A stretch of 64,000 nt of DNA from an uncultured Acetatifactor sp. GTDB taxonomy: Bacteria; Bacillota; Clostridia; Lachnospirales; Lachnospiraceae. Made by a program: the position numbers and the translations under genes. Positions within the stretch are counted from its first letter, which is position 1; each line of letters begins with the position of its first letter. Of the stretch, positions 53,287-61,981 are shown one piece after another. The notes under the pieces are model-generated. The model was not told where the DNA came from. It saw only the letters and a list, made by a program, of their open reading frames with translations, and searched no databases. The DNA is taken from positions 62,001-126,000 of the forward strand of contig CAJTMX010000002.1 in the NCBI GenBank assembly GCA_910577235.1, read 5' to 3'.

Positions 53287-53727
53287 GTGCAGATAGAAGT
53301 CAAGATAGATCCGTCCTGCACAGAACCTAAAGTCATTATAGTGGCAGATTCCATGTCCGAGGAGATACAGAGTCTGGTTAAAAGGTTGTCCGCAGATATT
53401 CCCCAGGTGATCTCCGGTATTCGGGATGAGAGACTGGAGGTGCTTAAGGAAGATGAGCTGATCCGGGTATACGCAGGCTCCGGTAAGGTGTTTGCGGTCA
53501 CGGAACAGGGAGAATATGTTTTGCGGTTAAGGCTCTATGAACTGGAAGAGAGATTGGACAGACAAAAGTTTGTGCGGATATCCAACTCGGAGATCGTGAA
53601 CCTAAAAAAAGTAAAGTCTTTTGATCTAAGCTTTGCCGGCACGGTCTGTGTGGAATTGTTAAACGGAACGGTCACATACGTATCGAGAAGATACGTGCCG
53701 AAGATCAAGAAAATATTGGGAATATAA
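53287..53727 (+). CDS. LytTR-domain transcriptional regulator
   Basis: A 146-residue DNA-binding protein. The LytTR domain covers about residues 45-143 (KVFAVTEQGEYVLRLRLYEL, KFVRISNSEIVNLKKV, VSRRYVPKIKKIL). No receiver domain is present, the usual form of the small LytTR regulators paired with DUF3021 membrane proteins. The start is a GTG at 53287 with AGGAGG 7 bases before it, not the long frame from 52930. The DUF3021 gene follows after 17 bases. Confidence 0.88.
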   Translation: MQIEVKIDPSCTEPKVIIVADSMSEEIQSLVKRLSADIPQVISGIRDERLEVLKEDELIRVYAGSGKVFAVTEQGEYVLRLRLYELEERLDRQKFVRISNSEIVNLKKVKSFDLSFAGTVCVELLNGTVTYVSRRYVPKIKKILGI

Positions 53728-53744
53728 GAGAGGAGAGTATAAAT

Positions 53745-54206
53745 ATGAAAAAAAATATCCGGATTCGTAGAATCTGTAAATACGGTGTTCTGGGTATGCC
53801 GCTGGGCGTCACGACCGGACATGTGATCAGTATTTTGACCTCTCTGAAGTGGGGGCAGGGTTATTACTCCCCCTGTGTTCCACAGATGATTGAGGTCATA
53901 GGCAGCGAGATCTGCGCGGTGATCTTGCAGACAGTATTATGCGCACTGTTGGGTGGGGTGTTTGGAGTGACTTCCGTAATATGGGAAAATAAAACATGGA
54001 GCATTATGAAACAGACAGGGATATATTATCTGGTGGATTCGGCGGCAATGATGCTGGTGGCATATCTCTGCTATTGGATGGAGCATAGCGCAAGGGGATT
54101 TCTCAGCTATTTTGGCATTTTCACCGCAATTTTTGTGTTGGTATGGCTGGTACAGTATATGCGCGTTAAGAGTGATCTGAAAAAGATTAATTCCCGTCTG
54201 AAGTAA
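53745..54206 (+). CDS. DUF3021 membrane protein
   Basis: A 153-residue protein with four hydrophobic helices (about residues 18-40, 60-85, 95-115, 120-140). The LytTR-DUF3021 pairing is common in Firmicutes, and the membrane protein is thought to control the regulator. The start has AGAGGAGAG 9 bases upstream. Confidence 0.82.
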   Translation: MKKNIRIRRICKYGVLGMPLGVTTGHVISILTSLKWGQGYYSPCVPQMIEVIGSEICAVILQTVLCALLGGVFGVTSVIWENKTWSIMKQTGIYYLVDSAAMMLVAYLCYWMEHSARGFLSYFGIFTAIFVLVWLVQYMRVKSDLKKINSRLK

Positions 54207-54241
54207 ATGAGCCGGAATTTTGGTCCATTATTTTGTAAGAG

Positions 54242-54270
54242 TTGCTAAAACCGCCGATCTGTGCTAAAAT
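54242..54270 (+). promoter_or_regulatory. Promoter of rnpB
   Basis: -35 TTGCTA (54242-54247), 17-base spacer, -10 TAAAAT (54265-54270), about 58 bases before the RNase P RNA. Confidence 0.6.
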
Positions 54271-54328
54271 AAGCAGAGCGTTTCACAGAGGCGTTGAAAA
54301 GCGCTCATATGAATATGTTTCAAAATAT

Positions 54329-54736
54329 AAGTAGGACAGGCGATCGCAGCCACGCCATTGCGTGGGTGAGGAAAGTCCGGGCTTCACAGGGCAGGATGCC
54401 GGATAACGTCCGGTGGAGGCGACTCCAAGGCCAGTGCAACAGAAATATACCGCCTGGAGATAATTGTAGGGCAATTTTCTTGGAGATAATTGCGGAGCAA
54501 TTTTCTTGGAGATAATTGCGGAGCAATTTTCTCCAGGTAAGGGTGGAAAGGCAGCTTAAGAGACTACCGTCCGTCTGGCAACAGGCGGAGCCATGTAAAC
54601 CCCATCCGAAGCAAGACCAAAACGAAAGCGACAGGCTTGCCCGGCCTGCTTTCAGGTAGGTCGCTGGAGGCGTCTGGTAACAGGCGTCCTAGATAGATGA
54701 TCGCTCAACGACATAACCCGGCTTATCGTCCTGCTT
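54329..54736 (+). ncRNA. rnpB: RNase P RNA (rnpB)
   Basis: Catalytic RNA of tRNA 5' maturation. Conserved segments are in order: GAGGAAAGTCCGGGC, CAGAAATATACCGCC, GGTAAGGGTGGAAAGGC, GAGACTACCG, GAAGCAAGAC, AGATAGATGATCG, and ACATAACCCGGCTTATCG. P1 pairs AAGTAGGAC (54329-54337) with GTCCTGCTT (54728-54736). Length is about 408 bases. The variable stem after CCGCC is lengthened by a triple 26-base repeat (separate entry). Confidence 0.95.
54455..54532 (+). repeat. Triple 26-base repeat inside RNase P RNA
   Basis: Units at 54455-54480, 54481-54506 and 54507-54532. Units 2 and 3 are identical; unit 1 differs at three positions. Each can fold AATTGC-GGA-GCAATT as its own short hairpin. Flanking CTGGAG/CTCCAG still pair, so the core fold is kept. 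Confidence 0.95.
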
Positions 54737-54746
54737 AATTCAAAAT

Positions 54747-54777
54747 CCCAGTATTTGTTATGAATACTGGGGTTTTG
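54747..54777 (+). terminator. Terminator of rnpB
   Basis: Arms CCCAGTATT (54747-54755) and AATACTGGG (54763-54771) with a 7-base loop, followed by GTTTT. Confidence 0.75.
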
Positions 54778-54845
54778 CTATGGACGGCCGCATTGCCGGC
54801 CGGTCCATACCGCAGGTAAAGTCAGGGACAGTATGAGGGATCAAT

Positions 54846-55703
54846 ATGCGGAAGAGATTTATGGAGGTGCTGGCGTTATTTTCTCTGGTATTGGTGCTGG
54901 TTGCCCTGGGAGGGCAGCGGACGGCAAGCGGGACGAATCTCACCAGGAGAACGGCCCCGGTTTGTGGGACGGGACCATACAGTGAAATGGGACCATGCAG
55001 TAGGACGGGATCATGCAGTGAAATGGGACCGTACAGTGGGACGGGACCATACAGTAAAACAGAGCCATGCAGTGAAACGGAACTGTTAGACCCCAAGGAA
55101 CTGCCAGGGGAAGTTGTATCGGAGGATAGGCCGGATGAGGATATGCAGCAGTATTTGCAACGGGTAACGGTGCGGTTTCAAGGGTCCCGATATGTGGGCA
55201 GCGGCGTTGTCTGGTCTGTGGAAGAGGATGTTCTGGTGATCGCTACCGCAGCCCATGTTATTACGGACAACTTTCCTGTATTTGTGCAGTTTGAGCAGGG
55301 TGAACCGCTGGAAACCCAATTGCGTAAGGTATCGGATCAGGTGGATCTGGCATTTGTGGAAATTCCCTTACTGGAATTGGAGAACCGGGGAATCGGCTGG
55401 CAGATAGCCAGACAGGAAAAAGAGGTGTGCGACCGATTAGAACCCGGGCAACCGTTGTGGATCATGGGTTCCGTGGAGGAGGCGGCAGACCGGGTCTATG
55501 CCGGCAGTGTGATACAGCCTTGGATATATTTGGAGGATTTTGGGAATTATATGCTGCTGGGACATGCCTATGCCGTTCCGGGAGTGTCCGGCGGCGGTGT
55601 GTTTACACAGGATGGGTTTCTGGTGGGTATTCTCTGCGGCGGCAATGATGACGACCAGACCGCCGTGCTGCCCTGGAGCGTCATGGTGGCAGGAGAATCT
55701 TAA
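54846..55703 (+). CDS. Trypsin-like serine protease, membrane anchored
   Basis: A 285-residue protein. One N-terminal hydrophobic segment (residues 7-25) is a signal or anchor. A low-complexity linker (about 30-85) has five-residue GPYSE/GPCSR-type repeats. The trypsin-fold domain follows with His in TAAHVI, Asp in DLAFVEIPLL and nucleophile Ser in PGVSGGGVF, the usual triad order of HtrA/trypsin-like enzymes. No PDZ domain is seen. It probably works outside the membrane. The ribosome site is weak. Confidence 0.82.
   Translation: MRKRFMEVLALFSLVLVLVALGGQRTASGTNLTRRTAPVCGTGPYSEMGPCSRTGSCSEMGPYSGTGPYSKTEPCSETELLDPKELPGEVVSEDRPDEDMQQYLQRVTVRFQGSRYVGSGVVWSVEEDVLVIATAAHVITDNFPVFVQFEQGEPLETQLRKVSDQVDLAFVEIPLLELENRGIGWQIARQEKEVCDRLEPGQPLWIMGSVEEAADRVYAGSVIQPWIYLEDFGNYMLLGHAYAVPGVSGGGVFTQDGFLVGILCGGNDDDQTAVLPWSVMVAGES
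54938..55085 (+). repeat. Coding low-complexity repeat in the protease linker
   Basis: About nine five-codon units, roughly 15 bases each, encode GP(Y/C)S plus two variable residues. Confidence 0.75.
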
Positions 55704-55868
55704 GCGCGGTACAGAAGACAACAGGAGAACCGTTTATTAATTTTTCAGTTTTACAGATATTGACAACAGGATAGTTTTGTTAGACAATAAAAGATAATGA
55801 TTAATTTATAATGGCTGGAGCGGGTGTAACTTTGGCCTGAACATGATATGCGGAAAGGAAGTAATACT

Positions 55869-57164
55869 ATGACAAAGATTGATATCGTATCCGGCTTTTT
55901 GGGCGCCGGAAAGACCACACTGATCAAGAAATTGATCAAGGAGGCGCTGCAGGACACACAGGTGGTGCTGATCGAGAACGAATTTGGAGAGATCGGTATT
56001 GACGGCGGATTTTTAAAGGACGCCGGAATTGAAATAAAGGAGATGAACTCCGGCTGTATCTGCTGCTCTCTGGTGGGAGATTTCGGCGCGTCACTTAAGG
56101 AGGTGCTGACCACCTACAAACCGGAGCGTGTACTGATCGAGCCTTCGGGAGTGGGAAAGCTCTCGGATGTGGTAAGGGCAGTGGAGAACGTGGCGTCTGA
56201 TCTGGACGTGAAAGTAAACAGCGCCGTGGCGGTGGTAGACGCCTCTAAGTGTAAGATGTATATAAAGAATTTTGGCGAATTTTTTGTCAATCAGATCGAA
56301 CACGCGGGAACTGTTATACTAAGCAGGACGGGCAATATACCGAAGGAGAAATTACAGTCGGCGGTTGAACTGATCCGTCAGCATAACGCAAAGGCCACCA
56401 TCATTACTACTCCATGGGAGGATCTGGAAGGAAAGGCGATCCTGGAGACGATCGAAGGGGTAGATAATCTGGACGATATGATGAAGGAGATGCTGGAGCA
56501 TGCGAGGGAGCATGAGCATCACCACCATCATGACGAGGATGGTGAGTGCAGTTGCGGCCATCACCACCATCATGAGGAGGAGCACGAGCATCACCACAGT
56601 CATGGAGAGGAGCATGAGCATCACCACAGTCATGAAGAGGAGCATGAGCATCATCATGACCATGAAGAGGAGCACAAGCATCACCACAGTCATGAGGAGG
56701 AGCACGAGCATCACCACAGTCATGAGGAGGAGCACGAGCATCACCACAGTCATGAGGAGGAGCACGACCATCACCATGACCATGAGGAAGGGCACGATCA
56801 CCACCATCATTATGATGAGAACGGAGTATGTAGCTGCGGCCATCATCATGATGAAGGAGAGCACGGCCATCATCACGGTCATCATCATGCGGACGAGATA
56901 TTCAGCAGTTGGGGCATGGAGACCCCCAATACCTATACGGCCCAGGAAATCGAAAAGATACTGTCCGCGCTGGACAGCGGTAACTATGGTATGATATTGC
57001 GCTCCAAGGGTATGGTGCCTGCGGGAGACGGCAGTTGGATATATTTTGACTATGTGCCCGAAGAGCATGACGTACGCGGCGGCAAGCCGGAAGTGACGGG
57101 GAAAATATGCGTCATCGGCTCCAAGCTGAACGAGGAAAAACTGGCAGAGCTGTTTGCAAAATAA
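55869..57164 (+). CDS. His-rich COG0523/CobW-type GTPase
   Basis: A 431-residue metallochaperone-type G3E GTPase. Walker A is GFLGAGKTT (residues 9-17), the metal-binding CxCC is GCICCSL (Cys63, 65, 66), and LSRTGNIP/IEPSGVGKL are Walker-B- and family-type segments. Residues about 210-340 are an unusual His/Glu/Asp insertion with two CSCGH clusters and repeated HEEEHEHHHS. The C-terminal CobW domain (GMILRSKGMVPAGDGSWIYF) follows. It likely buffers or delivers a divalent metal (Zn, Ni or Co); which one is unknown. The start at 55869 has AAAGGAAG. Confidence 0.9.
   Translation: MTKIDIVSGFLGAGKTTLIKKLIKEALQDTQVVLIENEFGEIGIDGGFLKDAGIEIKEMNSGCICCSLVGDFGASLKEVLTTYKPERVLIEPSGVGKLSDVVRAVENVASDLDVKVNSAVAVVDASKCKMYIKNFGEFFVNQIEHAGTVILSRTGNIPKEKLQSAVELIRQHNAKATIITTPWEDLEGKAILETIEGVDNLDDMMKEMLEHAREHEHHHHHDEDGECSCGHHHHHEEEHEHHHSHGEEHEHHHSHEEEHEHHHDHEEEHKHHHSHEEEHEHHHSHEEEHEHHHSHEEEHDHHHDHEEGHDHHHHYDENGVCSCGHHHDEGEHGHHHGHHHADEIFSSWGMETPNTYTAQEIEKILSALDSGNYGMILRSKGMVPAGDGSWIYFDYVPEEHDVRGGKPEVTGKICVIGSKLNEEKLAELFAK
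56580..56789 (+). repeat. Coding 30-base repeat (His-rich), about 7 units
   Basis: In-frame units of 30 bases encode HEEEHEHHHS with small changes (HDH, HKH, GEEHEHHHSH). Confidence 0.9.
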
Positions 57165-57224
57165 GCGGAATGAGGATGGCGCTGTGAGGGCCGCAGCGGA
57201 ACTCTAATTGAAGGATGGGAGGAT

Positions 57225-58163
57225 ATGCACGGTATGAAACCGGTTTATATCATCAACGGATTTTTGGAGAGCGGGAAGACGGAATTTATCACCTATACCA
57301 TCTCCCAGCCCTATTTTCGGATACAGGGTAAGACTCTGATCATTGCCTGCGAAGAGGGCGAAGTGGAGTATGGGGAGGAACTGCTCCGCAGATGCAACGC
57401 TGTTCTGGAGGTCATTGAGGAGGAAGAGGACTGCAATCCCAATCATCTGGTGGAACTGGAAAAAAAGCACAAGCCGGAGCGCATTATCATTGAATACAAC
57501 GGCATGTGGAATTATAAGAATTTGAAACTCCCCTGGCACTGGAAGGTAGAACAGCAGATTACCACAATAGACGGGTCCACTTTTCCCATGTATTATACCA
57601 ATATGCGCTCTCTGCTGGCAGAGATGGTGCGAAAGTCGGAGATGATCATTTTTAACCGCTGCGACGGCATCAAGGATCTGAATGTATACAAACGCAATAT
57701 CAAGGCGGTAAACCAGAGCGCTGATGTGATCTTTGAGGATTCCAACGGCGAGGTAAACGAGATCTTTGAGGAGGATCTTCCCTATGATTTACAGGCGGAT
57801 GTGATCGTGCTGGGAGACGAGAGTTACGGTATCTGGTATCTGGATTCTCTGGATCACCTGGAGCGCTATGAGGGAAAGACCATTCGCTTTACTGCCATGG
57901 TTTTAAAGCCGGACAATATGCAGGACGGATATTTTGTGCCCGGTCGTATGGCGATGACCTGCTGTGCGGACGATATGGCATTTTTGGGATTTGCCTGTAA
58001 ATATGATGGGGCAGGAGGATTGAAACAGCAGGAATGGGTACAGGTGACTGCCACGGTGAAAAAGGAATATTGGAAGGATTACGAGGGGGAAGGTCCCATG
58101 CTTTACGCCGTTTCTGTGGAAAAGACAAAGGCTCCCAAGAATGAGATCATCAGTTTTACTTAA
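57225..58163 (+). CDS. CobW-like GTPase with C-terminal DUF1980/YcgQ-like region
   Basis: A 312-residue partner of the previous gene. Residues about 1-185 are a reduced G3E-type P-loop domain (IINGFLESGKTEFI, TLIIACEEGEVEYGEEL, IIFNRCDG as NKxD-like). It lacks CxCC. Residues about 190-310 (EGKTIRFTAMVLKPDNMQDG, RMAMTCCADDMAFLGFACKY, VQVTATVKKEYW) resemble the TIGR03943/DUF1980 (YcgQ) domain. The fusion implies a link between metal GTPases and YcgQ-type proteins. Start at 57225 or 57234 cannot be settled; AAGGA and GGGAGG fit either. Confidence 0.72.
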   Translation: MHGMKPVYIINGFLESGKTEFITYTISQPYFRIQGKTLIIACEEGEVEYGEELLRRCNAVLEVIEEEEDCNPNHLVELEKKHKPERIIIEYNGMWNYKNLKLPWHWKVEQQITTIDGSTFPMYYTNMRSLLAEMVRKSEMIIFNRCDGIKDLNVYKRNIKAVNQSADVIFEDSNGEVNEIFEEDLPYDLQADVIVLGDESYGIWYLDSLDHLERYEGKTIRFTAMVLKPDNMQDGYFVPGRMAMTCCADDMAFLGFACKYDGAGGLKQQEWVQVTATVKKEYWKDYEGEGPMLYAVSVEKTKAPKNEIISFT

Positions 58164-58292
58164 ATAATTTAGTAGATAAAGCCATCAGCCCCGCCTGGCC
58201 ACTTGTGAAGATGGAAGGTGGGGTGCCGTTCATACCGGTTTCTTGGGACGGCATGTACGGGCAGGCCCTGTGTTTTATATGGAGAAGAGAAT

Positions 58293-59057
58293 ATGGAATC
58301 TACCAGAGAAATCCAACAGTTGAAAAGCCGCCTGAGAGATCTGGCGGAGCGCTCCTACAGACAGAATATGTATTGTTTTTCCGGTTTTTTAAGTTTGGAT
58401 GAGCAGGATCAGCTCTGGAGCATGGAAAAGGAGCTGCATTATTGCAACTGTCAGCTATGGGGCGGTTATGAACAGGCGGAGAGGAAGGTTGCGCGCTTTG
58501 GCAGTGCGGAAGAATTGGGCTATGAGGAGGACTATCCCATGGTGTGCATCCATATCAAGCCGCTGCAGGCCAAATTTGCCGATACCTTAAGTCATCGGGA
58601 TTTTCTGGGAGCGCTGATGAATCTGGGTATAGAGCGCAGCACTCTGGGGGATATACGGGTGGGCGAGAAGGAGGCCTATCTGTACTGTCTGTCCGGTATG
58701 GCGGAGTATATATGCGGGCATTTGGATAAGGTTAAACACACCAGCGTAAAGTGCGTACCCGTGGCAGAGACGGCGGACATTCCCCAGGAAGAGCCTCAGG
58801 AGCTGGTGGTACAGCTGCCCTCCCTGCGCATCGACGCCTGCCTGGCCAAGGTGTACAACCGCTCCAGAGGGGAGATATTGGAGGCCTTTCAAGGCGGCAG
58901 GGTCTATGTGGACGGGCGTCTGTGCGAGAACAATTCCCGGATGCTTAAAGGCGGCGAGACGGTAAACTTACGCGGGTATGGGAAATTTGTCTTTACCGGG
59001 GAACAGAAGGAGACCCGCAAAGGAAAGCTGTCGGTGAAGGTTTTGGTGTATATGTGA
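58293..59057 (+). CDS. YlmH-family S4-domain RNA-binding protein
   Basis: A 254-residue protein. The N-terminal domain has FSGFLSLDEQDQLW, then LGDIRVGEKEAYLYCLSGMA, and the C-terminal S4 domain (about residues 175-235) has LRIDACLAKVYNRSRGEILE and AFQGGRVYVDGRLCENNS. YlmH in Firmicutes is associated with stalled-ribosome rescue and cell division loci. Here it stands alone after the GTPase pair. The start at 58293 has GGAGAAGAG. Confidence 0.88.
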   Translation: MESTREIQQLKSRLRDLAERSYRQNMYCFSGFLSLDEQDQLWSMEKELHYCNCQLWGGYEQAERKVARFGSAEELGYEEDYPMVCIHIKPLQAKFADTLSHRDFLGALMNLGIERSTLGDIRVGEKEAYLYCLSGMAEYICGHLDKVKHTSVKCVPVAETADIPQEEPQELVVQLPSLRIDACLAKVYNRSRGEILEAFQGGRVYVDGRLCENNSRMLKGGETVNLRGYGKFVFTGEQKETRKGKLSVKVLVYM

Positions 59058-59212
59058 TTTTGTATTGGCCTTAACAATATTATATTTGAGGATGGCTTTG
59101 TTTAGAGAATTTTGTGAAGTACATGGATTTATAAGTTGAGGATATGCCTGCAAACGTGAATCCTAAAAATTGAACATAACAGCAAGTTCCTGTTCAAGAG
59201 GGGAAGACAGAT

Positions 59213-60016
59213 TTGGATAATTACAGATTATATGAATTACTGGATATTCCTGACCAAGTGATCGTTCAATTAAGTGAGTATGGAGATACTAGAGATAGAA
59301 CACTGTCCAATGATATATATAGCAAATTGCTACATCGTAACGAATGGGATCAGGGAGTGAAAGAACTGCAGGAACTTTTAGTCAATGATACGGACGGTAT
59401 ACAGATCTTGTGGGAACAATTAAATATTGTAAGCAATTATACATATGATGAATATATCCGGCGTGGGATAAGCCTTGACATCTTTGCTGCCACAATGAAA
59501 TTCTGCGCGCGCTTTTTGCGAGAACACCATGCCCAATGCGGGGTATACAAATATGTATGGGCCTGGTGGTTTCCGAGGCAGATGTCCTTGAGTGAGTTTC
59601 GGATTGGGGCATTGGAATATGAATTTGTTGACGGGCAAGAACGGGAGATTGCGGTCCACATTCCTTCGGACGCAGATATGAGTAAAGCGTCTATACAGAA
59701 GTCGTTGAAAGACTTTTCTATATTTAGAGACACATTTTTTTCTGAATGGCAGGGAGTAAGGCTTACATGTAATACCTGGATGTTGATGCCAGAGTTGCAG
59801 GGATTTTTGAATAGGGATTCTAATATCATAGCGTTTCAAAACCTATTTGAGATAGTTTCTATTGATAGAGATGCCACATGGTATATGGGATGGATCTATC
59901 CGGGATATGAGAAAATAGATGAACATTTACCTGAAAATACATTACTTCAGCGCGAATTGAAAAAATATCTTCTGGTCGGGAATAAATTCGGCATTGCAAA
60001 GGGGTATATCATTTAG
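59213..60016 (+). CDS. Acyltransferase-like protein (DUF5596/GNAT-C-like)
   Basis: A 267-residue protein. The middle (FAATMKFCARFLREHHAQCG, VWAWWFPRQMSLSEFRIGAL) matches the conserved part of the GNAT-like C-terminal acyltransferase proteins with a DUF5596-like N-terminus. No clear acetyl-CoA P-loop is seen. The start is an unusual TTG at 59213 with GAGGGGA about 10 bases upstream. Function unknown. It is monocistronic. Confidence 0.7.
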   Translation: MDNYRLYELLDIPDQVIVQLSEYGDTRDRTLSNDIYSKLLHRNEWDQGVKELQELLVNDTDGIQILWEQLNIVSNYTYDEYIRRGISLDIFAATMKFCARFLREHHAQCGVYKYVWAWWFPRQMSLSEFRIGALEYEFVDGQEREIAVHIPSDADMSKASIQKSLKDFSIFRDTFFSEWQGVRLTCNTWMLMPELQGFLNRDSNIIAFQNLFEIVSIDRDATWYMGWIYPGYEKIDEHLPENTLLQRELKKYLLVGNKFGIAKGYII

Positions 60017-60073
60017 GACATCGGCATTTTTGTCTGCATAACGGTTAACTTTTACAACCCAGGAGGAAAGATA

Positions 60074-61087
60074 ATGTACACATATTCCGTGATCCAATGG
60101 CTGTTTTTCTTTTATTTTTATTGTTTCGTAGGCTGGTGTATCGAGTCTGTCTATGTATCTCTGCACAAAAAGCGGTGGGTGAACCGGGGCTTTATGAGAG
60201 GACCTTTTCTGCCCCTGTATGGCAGCGGCGGTATCATGATGCTGGTGGTATCCATGCCCTTTCAGCAGTATCTGCCGTTGGTATTTATCGCGGGCTGTAT
60301 CGGTGCCACCATACTGGAATATGTGACCGGAGTGACCATGGAGGCGCTGTTCAAGGTGCGGTATTGGGATTATTCCGACAAGAAATTCAACTTTCAGGGG
60401 CATGTCTGTCTGGGAACATCACTGGCCTGGGGACTGCTCACCATACTGATGACCCGGGTGGTGCATAAGCCAGTGGAACGCCTGGTGCTGGCCATCCCCG
60501 GCAATATACTGACGATCCTCACGCTGGCGCTGACGGTGGGGATAGCCTGCGACTTTGCCTTGTCCTTCAAGGCTGCCATGGATCTGCGGGATGTTCTGGT
60601 GATGATGGAGAAAGCCAAGGGAGAGTTGATACATATTCAGAAACGTCTGGATGTGATCATTGCTCTGGCGGACAGCGATATCCAGGCCCGCAAAGAAGAG
60701 TGGAACGAGACTAAGGAGGCATGGATAGAGGCCAGTGAGGCCCGCAGGACGGCGGCGCAGCAGCAGAGGGCAAAATTCAGTGAAAATGTGACGCTGAAAG
60801 CAGGAGAGCTAAAGTCCGGTATCGAGGAGAAGTTTGCCAAGTTGAAACAGCGCGCCATGGAAAAACCCTCCGCCTATCTGGAGAGCGCGAGAGAGGAGAT
60901 CAACGAACTTCGGATCAAATACCGGGTCAGCGCGGGCAGCCGGGACGAAATGAAAAAGACCCGCAGAACCTATGGACATCTGCTGCGTTCCAACCCCTCC
61001 ATGACGTCCCGCGTCTTTAAGGATGCCTGGGAGGAATTTAAGAAAAATATGGAGAGCGGGCCGGAGGATGGGGAAGAGCAGGGTTAA
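60074..61087 (+). CDS. Putative ABC-transporter type IV (CmpB-like) membrane protein
   Basis: A 337-residue protein. The N-terminal 165 residues have five to six helices with family marks FVGWCIESVYVSLHKKRWVN, RGFMRGPFLPLYGSGG, LEYVTGVTMEALFKVRYWDY. A long charged, coiled-coil-like tail (about 170-330) follows, rich in Glu/Lys/Arg. The family function is unknown. The coiled-coil gene after it may be a partner. The start has AGGAGGAAAG. Confidence 0.82.
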   Translation: MYTYSVIQWLFFFYFYCFVGWCIESVYVSLHKKRWVNRGFMRGPFLPLYGSGGIMMLVVSMPFQQYLPLVFIAGCIGATILEYVTGVTMEALFKVRYWDYSDKKFNFQGHVCLGTSLAWGLLTILMTRVVHKPVERLVLAIPGNILTILTLALTVGIACDFALSFKAAMDLRDVLVMMEKAKGELIHIQKRLDVIIALADSDIQARKEEWNETKEAWIEASEARRTAAQQQRAKFSENVTLKAGELKSGIEEKFAKLKQRAMEKPSAYLESAREEINELRIKYRVSAGSRDEMKKTRRTYGHLLRSNPSMTSRVFKDAWEEFKKNMESGPEDGEEQG

Positions 61088-61168
61088 AATCCGGCCTCTC
61101 CCTGCCGATATAGTATATGATACAGGGAAGTATCCACCAGGACCATACGGATGTGGGAGGTATAAGGC

Positions 61169-61762
61169 ATGAAGATAGGGGAGGCTTTGACTGCTTATCG
61201 CGTCGAGCGCAAGATGATCTTACAGCAGAGACGGGAACTCTATAAACGGAAGGAATCGCTGGAAAAGAGGATGAATGCCACCGAGGGAGGCCGGGAGCGA
61301 TACGCGGACGAGGCCGCCACGCTGCAGCTGTCCATAGACAGTGTAAACCAGCGATTTGAGGAAAATCTGAAAGTACTGGACCAGCTGACGGAGCAGAAGG
61401 CGGCGGTCTGGAACGGGGAGGTAGCCAAACAGCAGGCGGACGCAATGGAGGATTATGCCGTAGACATGGCCAAGATCATGGAAGTGGCCCATCGGATCTC
61501 CAAGGGAGGTATCGTGCCCGCATCGGATGAAAAAAAGCTGTTGGACTACAGCTTTGAGATGTATCAGGCAGCCAAAAGCATGGGTGCCATGGTACAGATG
61601 CAGAAAAAGCGGGAGAAATATGACTCCCTGTGGGACGATGAGGAAGATGAGCAGCAGGAGTATGACCCTGCGGGCAAGGCCTACAATGCGGAGACGGACA
61701 TAGGGATGCCAGGCTCTGGGGCGGAGGGCGGCGAGGGCAGCGTGGAGGCTACCGCTATATAG
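61169..61762 (+). CDS. Coiled-coil protein of unknown function
   Basis: A 197-residue soluble protein rich in Glu, Lys, Gln and Ala. The first about 105 residues suggest a long coiled coil (AYRVERKMILQQRRELYKRK, RFEENLKVLDQLTEQKA), followed by an ISKGGIVPASDEKKLLDYSF segment and an acidic tail. It follows the CmpB-like gene by 81 bases. No family recognised. Confidence 0.65.
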   Translation: MKIGEALTAYRVERKMILQQRRELYKRKESLEKRMNATEGGRERYADEAATLQLSIDSVNQRFEENLKVLDQLTEQKAAVWNGEVAKQQADAMEDYAVDMAKIMEVAHRISKGGIVPASDEKKLLDYSFEMYQAAKSMGAMVQMQKKREKYDSLWDDEEDEQQEYDPAGKAYNAETDIGMPGSGAEGGEGSVEATAI

Positions 61763-61952
61763 GAGGCCGATGACGGGAGAAAACAGCCATGTATTCCATA
61801 AACCTTCCGGGCAGGGCAGTTTATCTATAGGGACAAAAGGAATATTTTCAGATCGGAGCAGTGGCAGGGGAACAGGCGTAAGCTTTGGTTCCGCAGGCCG
61901 CTGCTTTTTGATTGGATATCCAGGGCGATACACAGTACCGGGGACAGGGGGA

Positions 61953-61981
61953 TTGACAGGGCTGTCTATATGTGATAGACT
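61953..61981 (+). promoter_or_regulatory. Promoter of blaI-blaR1 unit
   Basis: -35 TTGACA (61953-61958), 17-base spacer, -10 TAGACT (61976-61981). Both operators below cover or abut it. Confidence 0.75.

Noticed and set aside
54455..54532. Three hairpins read as tandem terminators or CRISPR repeats
   Set aside because: They lie inside RNase P RNA without T-runs or spacers and are best read as a lengthened variable stem.
56500..56994. 164-codon plus-strand frame rich in Met/Ile/Thr/Ser
   Set aside because: It is the shifted frame of the His-rich coding repeat and has no ribosome site.
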